Assembly: GCF_003184185.1 (NCBI RefSeq)
Contig: NZ_QHJG01000026.1
Coordinates: 4,538 to 68,537 of the forward strand
Reading direction: 5' to 3'
Length of the DNA: 64,000 bases
Origin: Legionella qingyii
GTDB lineage: Bacteria > Pseudomonadota > Gammaproteobacteria > Legionellales > Legionellaceae
Shown here: positions 10,359 to 17,979 of the stretch, one piece after another
How positions within the stretch are numbered: the first letter of the stretch is position 1
How the letters are laid out: the number at the start of each line of letters is the position of its first letter
The notes under the pieces: model-generated
The model's database searches: none
Told to the model about the DNA's origin: nothing
The model's input: the letters and a program-made list of their open reading frames with translations, nothing else
Made by a program: the position numbers and the translations under genes

Positions 10359-11420
10359 TTAATGAGACAACCGTTTACCAGGAAACTCTTGCTGCTGGAT
10401 CATGTTTGAAATATGTTGTTGATCGAGAAATAATGTTTTTTTAATAAAATTTTGATGTAAATCATTTCGTGAAAACTGAACCAATTGTAGGTCCGTTAAA
10501 TTTAGAAGAAATTTAGGGGGGCAATTTTCAGCGGACTCAACTTTCGAAATGATTTCTTGAAGAACTTGTTTTATTTCATCGCGACAATGCTCAGAGCAAT
10601 AAGGGAAATATCCTATAGTAGTCGTGAGCACCTGGGCACCATGCTTGGCAATTCCACCTATTTGACTAAGGGCTCCTCGTAAATCCATAATTTGTTCATT
10701 TAATTTCCACCTTATTCCTAAGCTTCCATTTGTATTTAATGATATGGATTCCAACTCCAATTCAACGATAGGTTTTTTTTGGATTTGAGCGACTAACGAT
10801 TGCTCTACCGTGTCACTAAGTAATGATGTATGGCATTGGATTTTGACAAAATGAAGAATATCAGTAGCCTCGTCCTCTATTCCTAATATTTTTCTTGAAA
10901 GAGTTGGCGCTAACGTATTGAGAACTTTATCTAAATCCATGTTATCAAGAAGCATAATTTTGCTCAGTTCAATGATTTCAATTTCTTCCATTTCTGGTTG
11001 ATATTGTGTTAATTTCGCATACAAATAGGATTGCATCAGGCAATTGTTCCAGCTGTTTTCATCATATGAATCAATCACTCTTAGTGCGGCGATAGTAGTA
11101 TGGAGATTAGTAATCGGAGCAAAGGAAGTTGGTCCTATGCGTTCGTTATTCTCACTGATGAATTGTTGAGCTTCCAGATTTTGAATTGCTTTGGGGAAAT
11201 GATTGAGCAATTCGTTTTGGAAATTAATAATAAATTGACCTAATGCAGAGCCTGCCTCATGAAAAATAACCAGTGTTTCACCAAAACTGCCAAATAGTTT
11301 ATTTGTTCGATTTATACTAACCTTGTTCTCATCAATCGCTGTAGTTTTCAAAGCGATTTTTTGAAGTTGCGAATTGAGTACAAAAAAAGTGTTACTGCCT
11401 GTTTCTAATAGTGATTTCAT
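10359..11420 (-). CDS. hypothetical protein, possibly 2H phosphoesterase-like
   Basis: 353 soluble residues with no signal or membrane segments. The segment LHTTIAAL (H107-T-T109) after an alternating helix/strand region looks like the first HxT motif of 2H phosphoesterases. The position where a second HxT would be expected, near the C-terminus (NLTDLQLVQFS), has Q in place of H, so activity is doubtful. The middle (SLNTNGSLGIRWKL) also has the 2H beta-hairpin feel. It is divergent from the PmrA-box gene at 11526 and lies in an accessory block with a better 2H candidate at 17135. Family assignment is tentative; a Dot/Icm substrate is possible but unproven. Confidence 0.6.
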   Translation of the reverse strand: MKSLLETGSNTFFVLNSQLQKIALKTTAIDENKVSINRTNKLFGSFGETLVIFHEAGSALGQFIINFQNELLNHFPKAIQNLEAQQFISENNERIGPTSFAPITNLHTTIAALRVIDSYDENSWNNCLMQSYLYAKLTQYQPEMEEIEIIELSKIMLLDNMDLDKVLNTLAPTLSRKILGIEDEATDILHFVKIQCHTSLLSDTVEQSLVAQIQKKPIVELELESISLNTNGSLGIRWKLNEQIMDLRGALSQIGGIAKHGAQVLTTTIGYFPYCSEHCRDEIKQVLQEIISKVESAENCPPKFLLNLTDLQLVQFSRNDLHQNFIKKTLFLDQQHISNMIQQQEFPGKRLSH

Positions 11421-11458
11421 AATTACTTAATGTAGGATTAAAAAATATCGCTTATGAC

Positions 11459-11491
11459 CTTAATTATTCCTTAATGAAAAATATTTATACT
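11459..11491 (+). promoter_or_regulatory. PmrA-type box and -10 element
   Basis: Direct repeats CTTAAT at 11459-11464 and 11470-11475 are exactly 11 bp apart (CTTAATTAT-TC-CTTAAT), followed after 10 bp by TATACT (11486-11491). This matches the known Legionella PmrA box (TTAAT repeats, one helical turn apart, in place of a -35). The gene starts at 11526, about 28 bp after the expected transcript start. The same geometry recurs at 13976 and 37962. Confidence 0.75.
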
Positions 11492-11525
11492 ATTAGCAGT
11501 TTGATTTTTCATTACAGCTTTTATT

Positions 11526-12704
11526 ATGGCTAAAATATCTTTTGGACAAGCGTTATTGTTATTAATTGATAAATACAAAGAAGACAAATCCACTTGCACC
11601 ACTTTGAAGCAATTTTATATTCAAGGCGTGGTTTCTTCAACAGATTTAGACTATATTGAACAATTGTTCAAAGAGAGTCAATTAACATACAAATATAAAA
11701 TCTCTTACAGTAAAAAAGACATCGATGAAGATGCATCCCGACGATATTTTGAAACCCATTTGGCATTTGAAACGCTATTAATCTCCTTAGACCAAATGAA
11801 GAAAGATGATATTTTACAATATAATAAAGTACTTTATGATACATTACCTGAAGTAAGTCGAAATAAATTTAACGATTTTATAGACGGTAAGATTTCTCCC
11901 AAAATAGATGGTTTTGCTACTGAATATATGGATGCATTCCAAAAAGTGCAGCATCATGAAAATTATCAGCGCTTATCCAAGGAGCAAAAAGAAAAAGTAT
12001 TATTAATTCTCCGGGCATCTTGGATCGGTGTGTTGCATGCGAGAAACCCTGAAGTTCCTGTTAACCTATATGGAACAGGATTTTTCTCAGAGCAGAATAG
12101 AGGTCGAGTAGTTAAAGATAAGCCCCTCTCACCTACTTCAGCCTATCTATCTGAAAAATCACCGTTTTTTTCAAATCATTTTGGCTTGATGAAAACCAGC
12201 ATGCCGATGCCTCGCAATGATATTGCTTATGCAGAATCGGGATTTTCTTTTGTAAAACCCTCGGATCAAAATACCTATGATCCAGAAGCTGCGTGGCCTG
12301 TCCTGAATTTTTCTAAATTAGTTCATCCATTTTCCTGTTCTATATCAGGAACAACACTATGCCAATTACGTCTGATGATAAAATTACAGGACGAAAACAA
12401 GCAGGTTTTTGATACTGAAGAAAAATTTGCTAATTTTTTGAAATGTTTTATGTCAATTCTATTATTCAATAGTGGCGGCCATGTTTTCAATGAATTTTTA
12501 GGTGTATTAGAGATAGCTCAAGTGCGCGAGAAATTCACCTTTATTAATGGGTTTGAACAAATTAATGCAACAAGTCTATTATTGAATGGAAATGAAGATG
12601 CTTTTGATAAAGCCTTAGGTGATACACTCAACTATACCAAGGTCTTGCTAGCAAAAAAAGCAATTCATGAGGAACTGGACACTCTATCCATGAAGCTTAA
12701 TTAG
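11526..12704 (+). CDS. hypothetical protein, probable PmrA-controlled Dot/Icm effector
   Basis: 392 soluble residues of unknown fold. The N-terminal third is helical and lysine-rich (DKYKEDKSTCTTLKQ); the centre has NPEVPVNLYGTG and MPMPRNDIAYAESG; the C-terminal third contains HPFSCSISGTTLCQLRLM and SGGHVFNEFLGVLEI. No catalytic motif is clear to me. Reasons to suspect an effector: an upstream PmrA-type box, no recognisable housekeeping family, and neighbours of the same kind. The ATG at 11526 has no strong Shine-Dalgarno sequence. The C-terminus (HEELDTLSMKLN) carries a few acidic residues, which is compatible with but not proof of Dot/Icm export. Confidence 0.7.
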   Translation: MAKISFGQALLLLIDKYKEDKSTCTTLKQFYIQGVVSSTDLDYIEQLFKESQLTYKYKISYSKKDIDEDASRRYFETHLAFETLLISLDQMKKDDILQYNKVLYDTLPEVSRNKFNDFIDGKISPKIDGFATEYMDAFQKVQHHENYQRLSKEQKEKVLLILRASWIGVLHARNPEVPVNLYGTGFFSEQNRGRVVKDKPLSPTSAYLSEKSPFFSNHFGLMKTSMPMPRNDIAYAESGFSFVKPSDQNTYDPEAAWPVLNFSKLVHPFSCSISGTTLCQLRLMIKLQDENKQVFDTEEKFANFLKCFMSILLFNSGGHVFNEFLGVLEIAQVREKFTFINGFEQINATSLLLNGNEDAFDKALGDTLNYTKVLLAKKAIHEELDTLSMKLN

Positions 12705-12858
12705 TCTTTTATTTCTGATTCAGTTGCAAACCGCCCATGAGTTTATACTATCTAACTCAAACTAATGGAATGACAAGATGCATTCTATAAAACCTACCTA
12801 TTGCATTTAAATGGAATTAAATGATGTTGGTTCTCGATGACTGATTCCGATGAAGGTT

Positions 12859-13824
12859 TTATCGTTTGAGCGTTCTTGGAAAATTACAGTCATCATATTC
12901 AAAGCTTTGTTTTATCTCTTGTAGTCTATTTTTTAAATTTAAAGTTACTTCTATATTTTTTGGTTTCTGATGTTTCTTAGCTTCTTCAATTAGCTCGTTC
13001 ATTGAATTAAAACTCTTAAAAAAATCAGATAACTTTTCTTCTTTACCCCTTATTTTTGCCTTGTTTATAGACACTCTAATTTGATATTTGTCATCTTTTT
13101 CATGTAACAAGATATTATCTTTTTTGTTTTCAAAATGTGTCGCAAATATTAATTTATCGTTTATAAACTCTTGAATGTCATTTAACTCTTCATTGCTTAA
13201 TTTGGTACTACTGACTAACTCTTTTTCTAATTTAGCGTAAGCGATGATTTTATCAGGAGATACTTTATCTTTAATTAACGTTTCATTGTAAATAGATCCC
13301 CATTCTGGCGGCATTTTATCTTCTTTTCGATACTCCCTAAATTTATCTATTGTTATGGCTGTTCTAATCCATTCCGCAGAATTCCCCCTGTCCCGACAAG
13401 AAGCATCATGTAATAAAGTAGATTCTGGTGCCTCTATAGCCACCCAATCACAGTGAGACGATGGGTGTTCTAAATAACCAAAAAATACATTTTCTTCCCT
13501 ATGCCCTGGCATATTAGGTCTATAGAAAAGAGCTGCTTCATTTATCCAATCAGATTCCTCATCAAATGCAAGAATCGTTGCCAATAGTTCAACATTATCT
13601 TTGAGTTCTTCTCTTCTTTGTTGTATCCATTTCGCTCTATTTTCTATTCCTATTTCATAAAGATTTTTTTCCTTTGGCAACCTTCCAGTTGCTCTTAATA
13701 TAGATTTTGATAGAAGTCCCTCTTTTAAAAAAACTTCAATAGAAGCACCTGCTTTTTCGCCATCAGAATTATGACCCATTTCATGAAAAATTAACGTTTT
13801 TTCAGGCTCGATCTTGTTTCGCAT
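12859..13824 (-). CDS. hypothetical protein with an N-terminal HEMGH motif
   Basis: About 321 soluble residues, very rich in Lys and Glu. I chose the ATG at 13824; a TTG two codons earlier (13830) is also in frame. The N-terminus has FHEMGHNSDGEKAG, an HExxH zinc-protease-like motif unusually close to the start, so it may be coincidental or mark a shortened domain. The middle (residues about 85-150) has a Trp/Cys/His-rich segment with FYRPNMPGHREE and HDASCRDRGNSAEW that looks structured. The C-terminal half looks helical. Not recognised. A TGTAAA/TTTACA inverted repeat lies upstream at 13880-13907. A secreted effector is plausible from context. Confidence 0.6.
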   Translation of the reverse strand: MRNKIEPEKTLIFHEMGHNSDGEKAGASIEVFLKEGLLSKSILRATGRLPKEKNLYEIGIENRAKWIQQRREELKDNVELLATILAFDEESDWINEAALFYRPNMPGHREENVFFGYLEHPSSHCDWVAIEAPESTLLHDASCRDRGNSAEWIRTAITIDKFREYRKEDKMPPEWGSIYNETLIKDKVSPDKIIAYAKLEKELVSSTKLSNEELNDIQEFINDKLIFATHFENKKDNILLHEKDDKYQIRVSINKAKIRGKEEKLSDFFKSFNSMNELIEEAKKHQKPKNIEVTLNLKNRLQEIKQSFEYDDCNFPRTLKR

Positions 13825-13879
13825 AGTCAATCTTTAACTTTATTACTAAGTAAGAGCATAATAAATCATTTGTATTATA

Positions 13880-13907
13880 TGTAAACATGGGCATCAATTT
13901 ATTTACA
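13880..13907 (-). promoter_or_regulatory. TGTAAA-N16-TTTACA inverted repeat upstream of the HEMGH gene
   Basis: Arms TGTAAA (13880-13885) and TTTACA (13902-13907) flank 16 bp. On the minus strand TTTACA can serve as a -35, with TATTAT about 16 bp downstream as -10. The GTAAA motif is also the half-site of CpxR, which controls some Legionella effectors, but CpxR sites are direct repeats, so I do not assign a regulator. Confidence 0.3.
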
Positions 13908-13975
13908 TAACTGGTCTACATGTTTATCAAAATTCCTAGCACATCAATAACTGATTCAGTATGCATTTCACCTTA

Positions 13976-14007
13976 TTAATACTTTGTTAATGATCTATCT
14001 GTATAAT
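13976..14007 (+). promoter_or_regulatory. PmrA-type box and -10 element
   Basis: TTAAT at 13976-13980 and 13987-13991 are 11 bp apart (ATTAATACT-TT-GTTAAT), and a consensus TATAAT (14002-14007) starts after exactly 10 bp. The arrangement is identical to those at 11459 and 37962. It would drive the gene at 14066 with a leader of about 50 bases. Confidence 0.75.
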
Positions 14008-14065
14008 TATTAATCAGGCAAGGGGTTTAATTGGGTATGGATGCCTCGTAATTTGAGGTGATAAA

Positions 14066-14770
14066 ATGCAATCTAAGTCAGAAGCTGAATACCAAATTGG
14101 TGTTTGTGTAAAAGATACAAATCAGGAAAATGGGCCAGGGCATGTATCAGCGATGCTGATTAAGAAGAAAGAAGGCAAAACTAAAGTTTATCATACAAGC
14201 TTTTATCCAGGCCCATTCGGTAGTATTTTGAATGGAATGACTTTTGGCTCCGTACCTGTAAAAGGACAACTAGCTCCAGATCATATGCAAGATGTACATG
14301 AGGCTGACCATGTATTAGTTACTTCAGTACCTAAAGAGACCTTTAAAGGTGCAAAAAATGGACATAAAAAGTTTAGTAAAGAGGTACAAGATGGACGTCG
14401 AATGTACTCTGTGTTTGCGAAAGACAATCCAATAGCAAATGGTATCAATAAACTGGCATTAGGATGTAAAGGCGCACAGCTAACTATAGAACAACATCTA
14501 CAGAAGACAGGCTCTCATCCACCTGAAGACATGTGTGGCATCCATGTATTTGATAACAACCATCCAGAAATTAAAAAAGGGCCACGTGTAGATAATTGCG
14601 CTAGTTCTGTAACACATGTATTACGTAAAGCGGGTTATAAAGATTTTAAAAATCCTAAAATACCAACGTTTTTTACTAGCGAGTTGGAAAATCACGGCTT
14701 CGTAAAAATGGAAAAAGAAGATTTTATGAAACAATTTGGCATGCAACATGGCAGTTCACTCAAAAAATAA
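14066..14770 (+). CDS. putative permuted papain-like (NlpC/P60/PPPDE-type) cysteine hydrolase, effector candidate
   Basis: 234 soluble residues. GPGHVSAMLI (H26) near the N-terminus and DNCASSVTHVLRKAG (C178) near the C-terminus form the His-first, Cys-later pattern of circularly permuted papain-like folds (LRAT/PPPDE/NlpC types), in which the Cys starts a helix. Such folds act as deubiquitinases, amidases or acyltransferases; the actual reaction here is unknown. The start ATG at 14066 follows GAGGTG. A PmrA-type promoter lies upstream, and a second protein with the same H/C layout follows 130 bp downstream. A Dot/Icm effector is likely by inference. Confidence 0.7.
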   Translation: MQSKSEAEYQIGVCVKDTNQENGPGHVSAMLIKKKEGKTKVYHTSFYPGPFGSILNGMTFGSVPVKGQLAPDHMQDVHEADHVLVTSVPKETFKGAKNGHKKFSKEVQDGRRMYSVFAKDNPIANGINKLALGCKGAQLTIEQHLQKTGSHPPEDMCGIHVFDNNHPEIKKGPRVDNCASSVTHVLRKAGYKDFKNPKIPTFFTSELENHGFVKMEKEDFMKQFGMQHGSSLKK

Positions 14771-14830
14771 CCGAACCAATGTACGCCTTGCTTAATATGA
14801 TTAGGTAAAGCGTACAATAATTACCACCAT

Positions 14831-14860
14831 TTGATAAAAAATTAAATAGTTGATTATAAT
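14831..14860 (+). promoter_or_regulatory. sigma-70 promoter for the second papain-like gene
   Basis: TTGATA (14831-14836) and TATAAT (14855-14860) with an 18-bp spacer. The expected start is about 35 bases before the ATG at 14901. The second gene can therefore be expressed independently of the PmrA-box promoter of its neighbour. Confidence 0.6.
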
Positions 14861-14900
14861 TCGCACGTTGAAACTTTATTTAATTATAAAAGGATTGCTT

Positions 14901-15689
14901 ATGTTTTCATTTCTAAAGACTAAAAAGAATAATGGAATTAATGCCGCTTCAGATTCAACTCTTAAAAATACCTCTGATATCCCCTATTCAACGAATCCTT
15001 CATTAAATAAAACAAAATCCACTGAATCTACAAAAGATACTTGGGTATTTATTTGGAACATGACAGCAGATAAAGTTGGCCATGCTGCAGTTCAAATAGG
15101 TGGGTCTAAACCCAAAATGCAAGAAGAAGATCCTGGTGAATATGCCAGTATTCATCCGAATGATATTCCATCCGCAGGATTAACATCAGTCTTACCCTTA
15201 CCAGCACACATCGCAACAAATTTATCTCAGGATATGGAAACATTAGGTGCTTCAGAACATGCTGTGGCTATTACCGATATGGATGGCCCCATAAAAGTAA
15301 AACCTGATAAAGAAGCAAAACCCTTACCACCAGATCACATTTATCATTTTAAAGCCCTGAATACTTCTGCAATGAGTGATCACTTAAAGGAATCTCATAA
15401 AAAGGTGACTACTGGTGAAATGGGCTATCAGCTATTTCCGAATGTGAATTTAGTTGGTTTTTTTAAGGACAGTTCTGCATTCATCTCCCAAGATCCTATT
15501 GATATTGAAATGCATCGCAGAATATCTGAGAAGCAAACAGATAATAGCAAAGTACATAATTGCACTTCTCTTGTTAGCGAGGTCTTGAATAAAGGTGGAT
15601 TGCCAATCAAACATTCCAAAATAAAACCATGGGTAATTACTCCAAATGGTTTGTCAGAAGAACTAAGTAGCAAGGCCCATAAATTCTAA
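14901..15689 (+). CDS. second putative permuted papain-like cysteine hydrolase, effector candidate
   Basis: 262 residues from the ATG at 14901, chosen because AAAGGA lies 7-12 bases upstream; an in-frame TTG at 14850 lacks such a site. After a disordered Ser/Thr/Lys/Asn-rich first 45 residues comes WVFIWNMTADKVGHAAVQIGG (core GHAAVQI, H61) with YASIHP (81-86), and near the end HNCTSLVSEVLNKGG (C221). This is the same His-then-Asn-Cys architecture as the upstream protein, although overall sequence similarity is low. No signal peptide. The gene ends before a hairpin terminator shared with the convergent cyclase gene. Enzyme activity and export are inferences. Confidence 0.68.
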   Translation: MFSFLKTKKNNGINAASDSTLKNTSDIPYSTNPSLNKTKSTESTKDTWVFIWNMTADKVGHAAVQIGGSKPKMQEEDPGEYASIHPNDIPSAGLTSVLPLPAHIATNLSQDMETLGASEHAVAITDMDGPIKVKPDKEAKPLPPDHIYHFKALNTSAMSDHLKESHKKVTTGEMGYQLFPNVNLVGFFKDSSAFISQDPIDIEMHRRISEKQTDNSKVHNCTSLVSEVLNKGGLPIKHSKIKPWVITPNGLSEELSSKAHKF

Positions 15690-15709
15690 ATAATGGGCTA
15701 TGTTAATGT

Positions 15710-15743
15710 GTGGTTTTCAGTATTTTATCTGAAAACCACTTTT
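15710..15743. terminator. hairpin terminator between convergent genes
   Basis: Perfect 11-bp stem GTGGTTTTCAG (15710-15720) / CTGAAAACCAC (15729-15739) with an 8-base loop, followed by TTTT. It fits a rho-independent terminator for the plus-strand gene and may also serve the cyclase gene ending at 15756. Confidence 0.75.
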
Positions 15744-15755
15744 AAAAATGGATCA

Positions 15756-16979
15756 TTATTTTTGTTCTTTAGCTTTTAGATTCTTGGATTTTAAACCTGA
15801 TACATCATAGATAGTAATGGGCGATTGGATTCCTTTCACTTTTACACGAAGATGTCCATTAATTTCAATGTGTTGTGCAACTTCTTTGTATGTGGATTCA
15901 GAAATCAATATTTGTCCACCAAGACTTAGATCTTGAATTCGAGATGATACGTTGACTGCGGATCCTATAGCACTGTATTGCATTCGCCTCTTGGAACCTA
16001 TATTCCCGACTACGGCAATCCCTGTATTAATTCCTATCCCCATCTCTAAGTGCGGTAAATTAATCTTACTGTTGGCACGATTCAATTTTTTTAACATTTT
16101 TTGCATTTCTAGAGCACAAGCTATTGCACGGAGTGAGTCATCCCCTGAAAAAGATGGGGCACCAAAAATAACCATAATTGCATCACCAATAAATGCATCA
16201 ACGATTCCTTGATGATTTTCTATAACAGGAACCATTTTACTGAAGTAGGTGTTTAAAAGAGACACTAGCGTTTCCGCAGGTATGGATTCAGATAATGGAG
16301 TAAAATTTCTTAAATCACTAAACATGATTGTTATTTTACTTTCATAGCCACCTAATTTTTGCTGATGAGGTGATTTAAGTATTGTATTGACTACCTCATC
16401 GGACATATAAAAACTGAATACCTTGTGAATCAATTTATTACGTACTTCAAGTTGATTCTTTACTTTTTGTAACAATAAATTCGTTTTACGTAGAATTAAC
16501 TCATCTTTAGCTATATTGGCTAAATTTAATAAAAGCTCTCGTTGTTTTGAATTAAGCTCTTTAGGGGACGTATCTGCTAAACAAAAAGTGCCTACGTTAT
16601 AACCTTGGGGATCAGTCAAAGGAATACCTGCATAAAAACGAATAAATGGTTCTTGTTGCACCAAAGGACTATTGACGAATCGTTCATCAAGAAGTGCATC
16701 GTTAATGATTAGTGGTTCATTTTTTTTTATTGTCACATTGCAAAAAGAAATGCATCGAGGCGTTTGTTTTTCTTTTAAACCATGTCGTGCTTTAAACCAT
16801 TGTCTTTCTTCATCTAGAAATGCGATGTAACAAATTGGGATATTGAATAAATCAATCGCAAGACGTACCAATCGCTCATAACTCTCCTCTGGTAGTGTAT
16901 CCATAATTTTCAATGATTGGAGCGCATCAAGTCTTTTCTGTTCTAATTCTTGAGCATCTTCCACTTTTTTTGATTTCAT
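15756..16979 (-). CDS. GAF domain-class III adenylate/guanylate cyclase
   Basis: About 407 residues from the ATG at 16979; a GTG at 17042 would add 21 residues. An N-terminal GAF sensor domain (about 30-165) is joined by a helical linker to a class III nucleotide cyclase domain (about 210-400). Both metal-binding aspartates are seen, FSDLRN (D222) and FIGDAIMVIFG (D266), plus the transition-state pair in SAVNVSSR (N343, R347) and the threonine-like specificity position in QYSAIG (S336). The usual base-selecting lysine before FIGD is alanine (VDAFIGD, A262). There is no membrane segment, so it is cytosolic. It probably makes cyclic AMP in response to a small ligand. Legionella genomes carry several such cyclases. 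Confidence 0.85.
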   Translation of the reverse strand: MKSKKVEDAQELEQKRLDALQSLKIMDTLPEESYERLVRLAIDLFNIPICYIAFLDEERQWFKARHGLKEKQTPRCISFCNVTIKKNEPLIINDALLDERFVNSPLVQQEPFIRFYAGIPLTDPQGYNVGTFCLADTSPKELNSKQRELLLNLANIAKDELILRKTNLLLQKVKNQLEVRNKLIHKVFSFYMSDEVVNTILKSPHQQKLGGYESKITIMFSDLRNFTPLSESIPAETLVSLLNTYFSKMVPVIENHQGIVDAFIGDAIMVIFGAPSFSGDDSLRAIACALEMQKMLKKLNRANSKINLPHLEMGIGINTGIAVVGNIGSKRRMQYSAIGSAVNVSSRIQDLSLGGQILISESTYKEVAQHIEINGHLRVKVKGIQSPITIYDVSGLKSKNLKAKEQK

Positions 16980-17134
16980 AATTACTCTCTGAGCCTGGTA
17001 TTCATAAATTATCAAAAAACGAATTGCCAAATTCTCCTTCACATATAGTCATTATAGATTAAATATATCTCTTCCTTTTGTATCACTATTAACTCATGAT
17101 ATTCTTAGTTTGATTTCAGTTCTTGGCTTATAAA

Positions 17135-17902
17135 ATGTTTACATTAAAAAACGAAAATGCGCACTCTAGACAATTAAGTAAAGTTAATGAACGTGGTGAA
17201 TATGCACCTTTTCCAGGAGTTACAGTAGTATCTGCCTGCTATCCCAAACAAAAGGAATTTTGTGAAACTCTTTATAAGCTTTTAGTGAGTAACCCACTGA
17301 TCGTGAATCATTATTTACCACTTCCTGCTCAAAGTTATCATATGACTACAATGAGTCTGGAAACAGAACAACAAATAGGAAGTTCATGGAATCAATTTAT
17401 TTATAATAATTTGCCTCATTATAAAAGGATCAAGCAGACGCTAGAGAAAAACGCTATTTATCCTTCAATTGAAAAAATGGAAATCAGTATAGGTAGAACC
17501 ATTTCACTCTCTTTATCTTTGCCAAAAGAGCAAGAAACACAAATTAAGACTATAGCCACATCCCTAAACATCGAAGATACAGTACCTCGAGTTCTTCATA
17601 TTACATTAGCTTATTCACGTTTCAATAGACCAATGCCCAAAGAAATTTCTGAACCACTGCATGCAGAAATTACCAAAGAACTCAATAAATTCATTGAAAA
17701 AATTAAATTTCCAATTGAAATTTCAGAATACATGCTTTGCTATTTTAATGACATGACAGCGTTCCCCTCTTGGGATGCAGAAAATAATCCATTTACTCAA
17801 TCTAAATTACCGAATCATGATCTAATCTTCAGTCAACGCGATAAAAAAGATAAAGATGAACTCCAAGAAGTACATACTCAGGAGACAATGCTTACCATCT
17901 AA
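17135..17902 (+). CDS. 2H phosphoesterase-like protein (DUF1868/LigT type)
   Basis: 255 soluble residues from the ATG at 17135 (a TTG at 17123 is in frame; neither has a clear ribosome site). Two HxT motifs are visible: SYHMTTMSL (H69-M-T71) and LHITLAY (H155-I-T157), about 86 residues apart, as in 2H phosphoesterases and cyclic phosphodiesterases acting on RNA or nucleotide 2',3'-cyclic phosphates. FPGVTVVSACYP before the first motif fits the DUF1868 branch. The substrate is unknown. It is divergent from the cyclase gene, so a nucleotide-signalling link is conceivable but unproven. Confidence 0.72.
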   Translation: MFTLKNENAHSRQLSKVNERGEYAPFPGVTVVSACYPKQKEFCETLYKLLVSNPLIVNHYLPLPAQSYHMTTMSLETEQQIGSSWNQFIYNNLPHYKRIKQTLEKNAIYPSIEKMEISIGRTISLSLSLPKEQETQIKTIATSLNIEDTVPRVLHITLAYSRFNRPMPKEISEPLHAEITKELNKFIEKIKFPIEISEYMLCYFNDMTAFPSWDAENNPFTQSKLPNHDLIFSQRDKKDKDELQEVHTQETMLTI

Positions 17903-17979
17903 GTCATCATTTCTGTTGAAATTAACATTTTGATCTTATATTGTTGCTTCTTAATCATACCATGAATAAGGGAGTTTTC

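Noticed and set aside
14800..14820. CTTAATATG upstream of the second papain-like gene
   Set aside because: The second half-site (TAGGTA) is poor and no -10 lies 10 bp beyond; a good sigma-70 promoter is closer to the gene.
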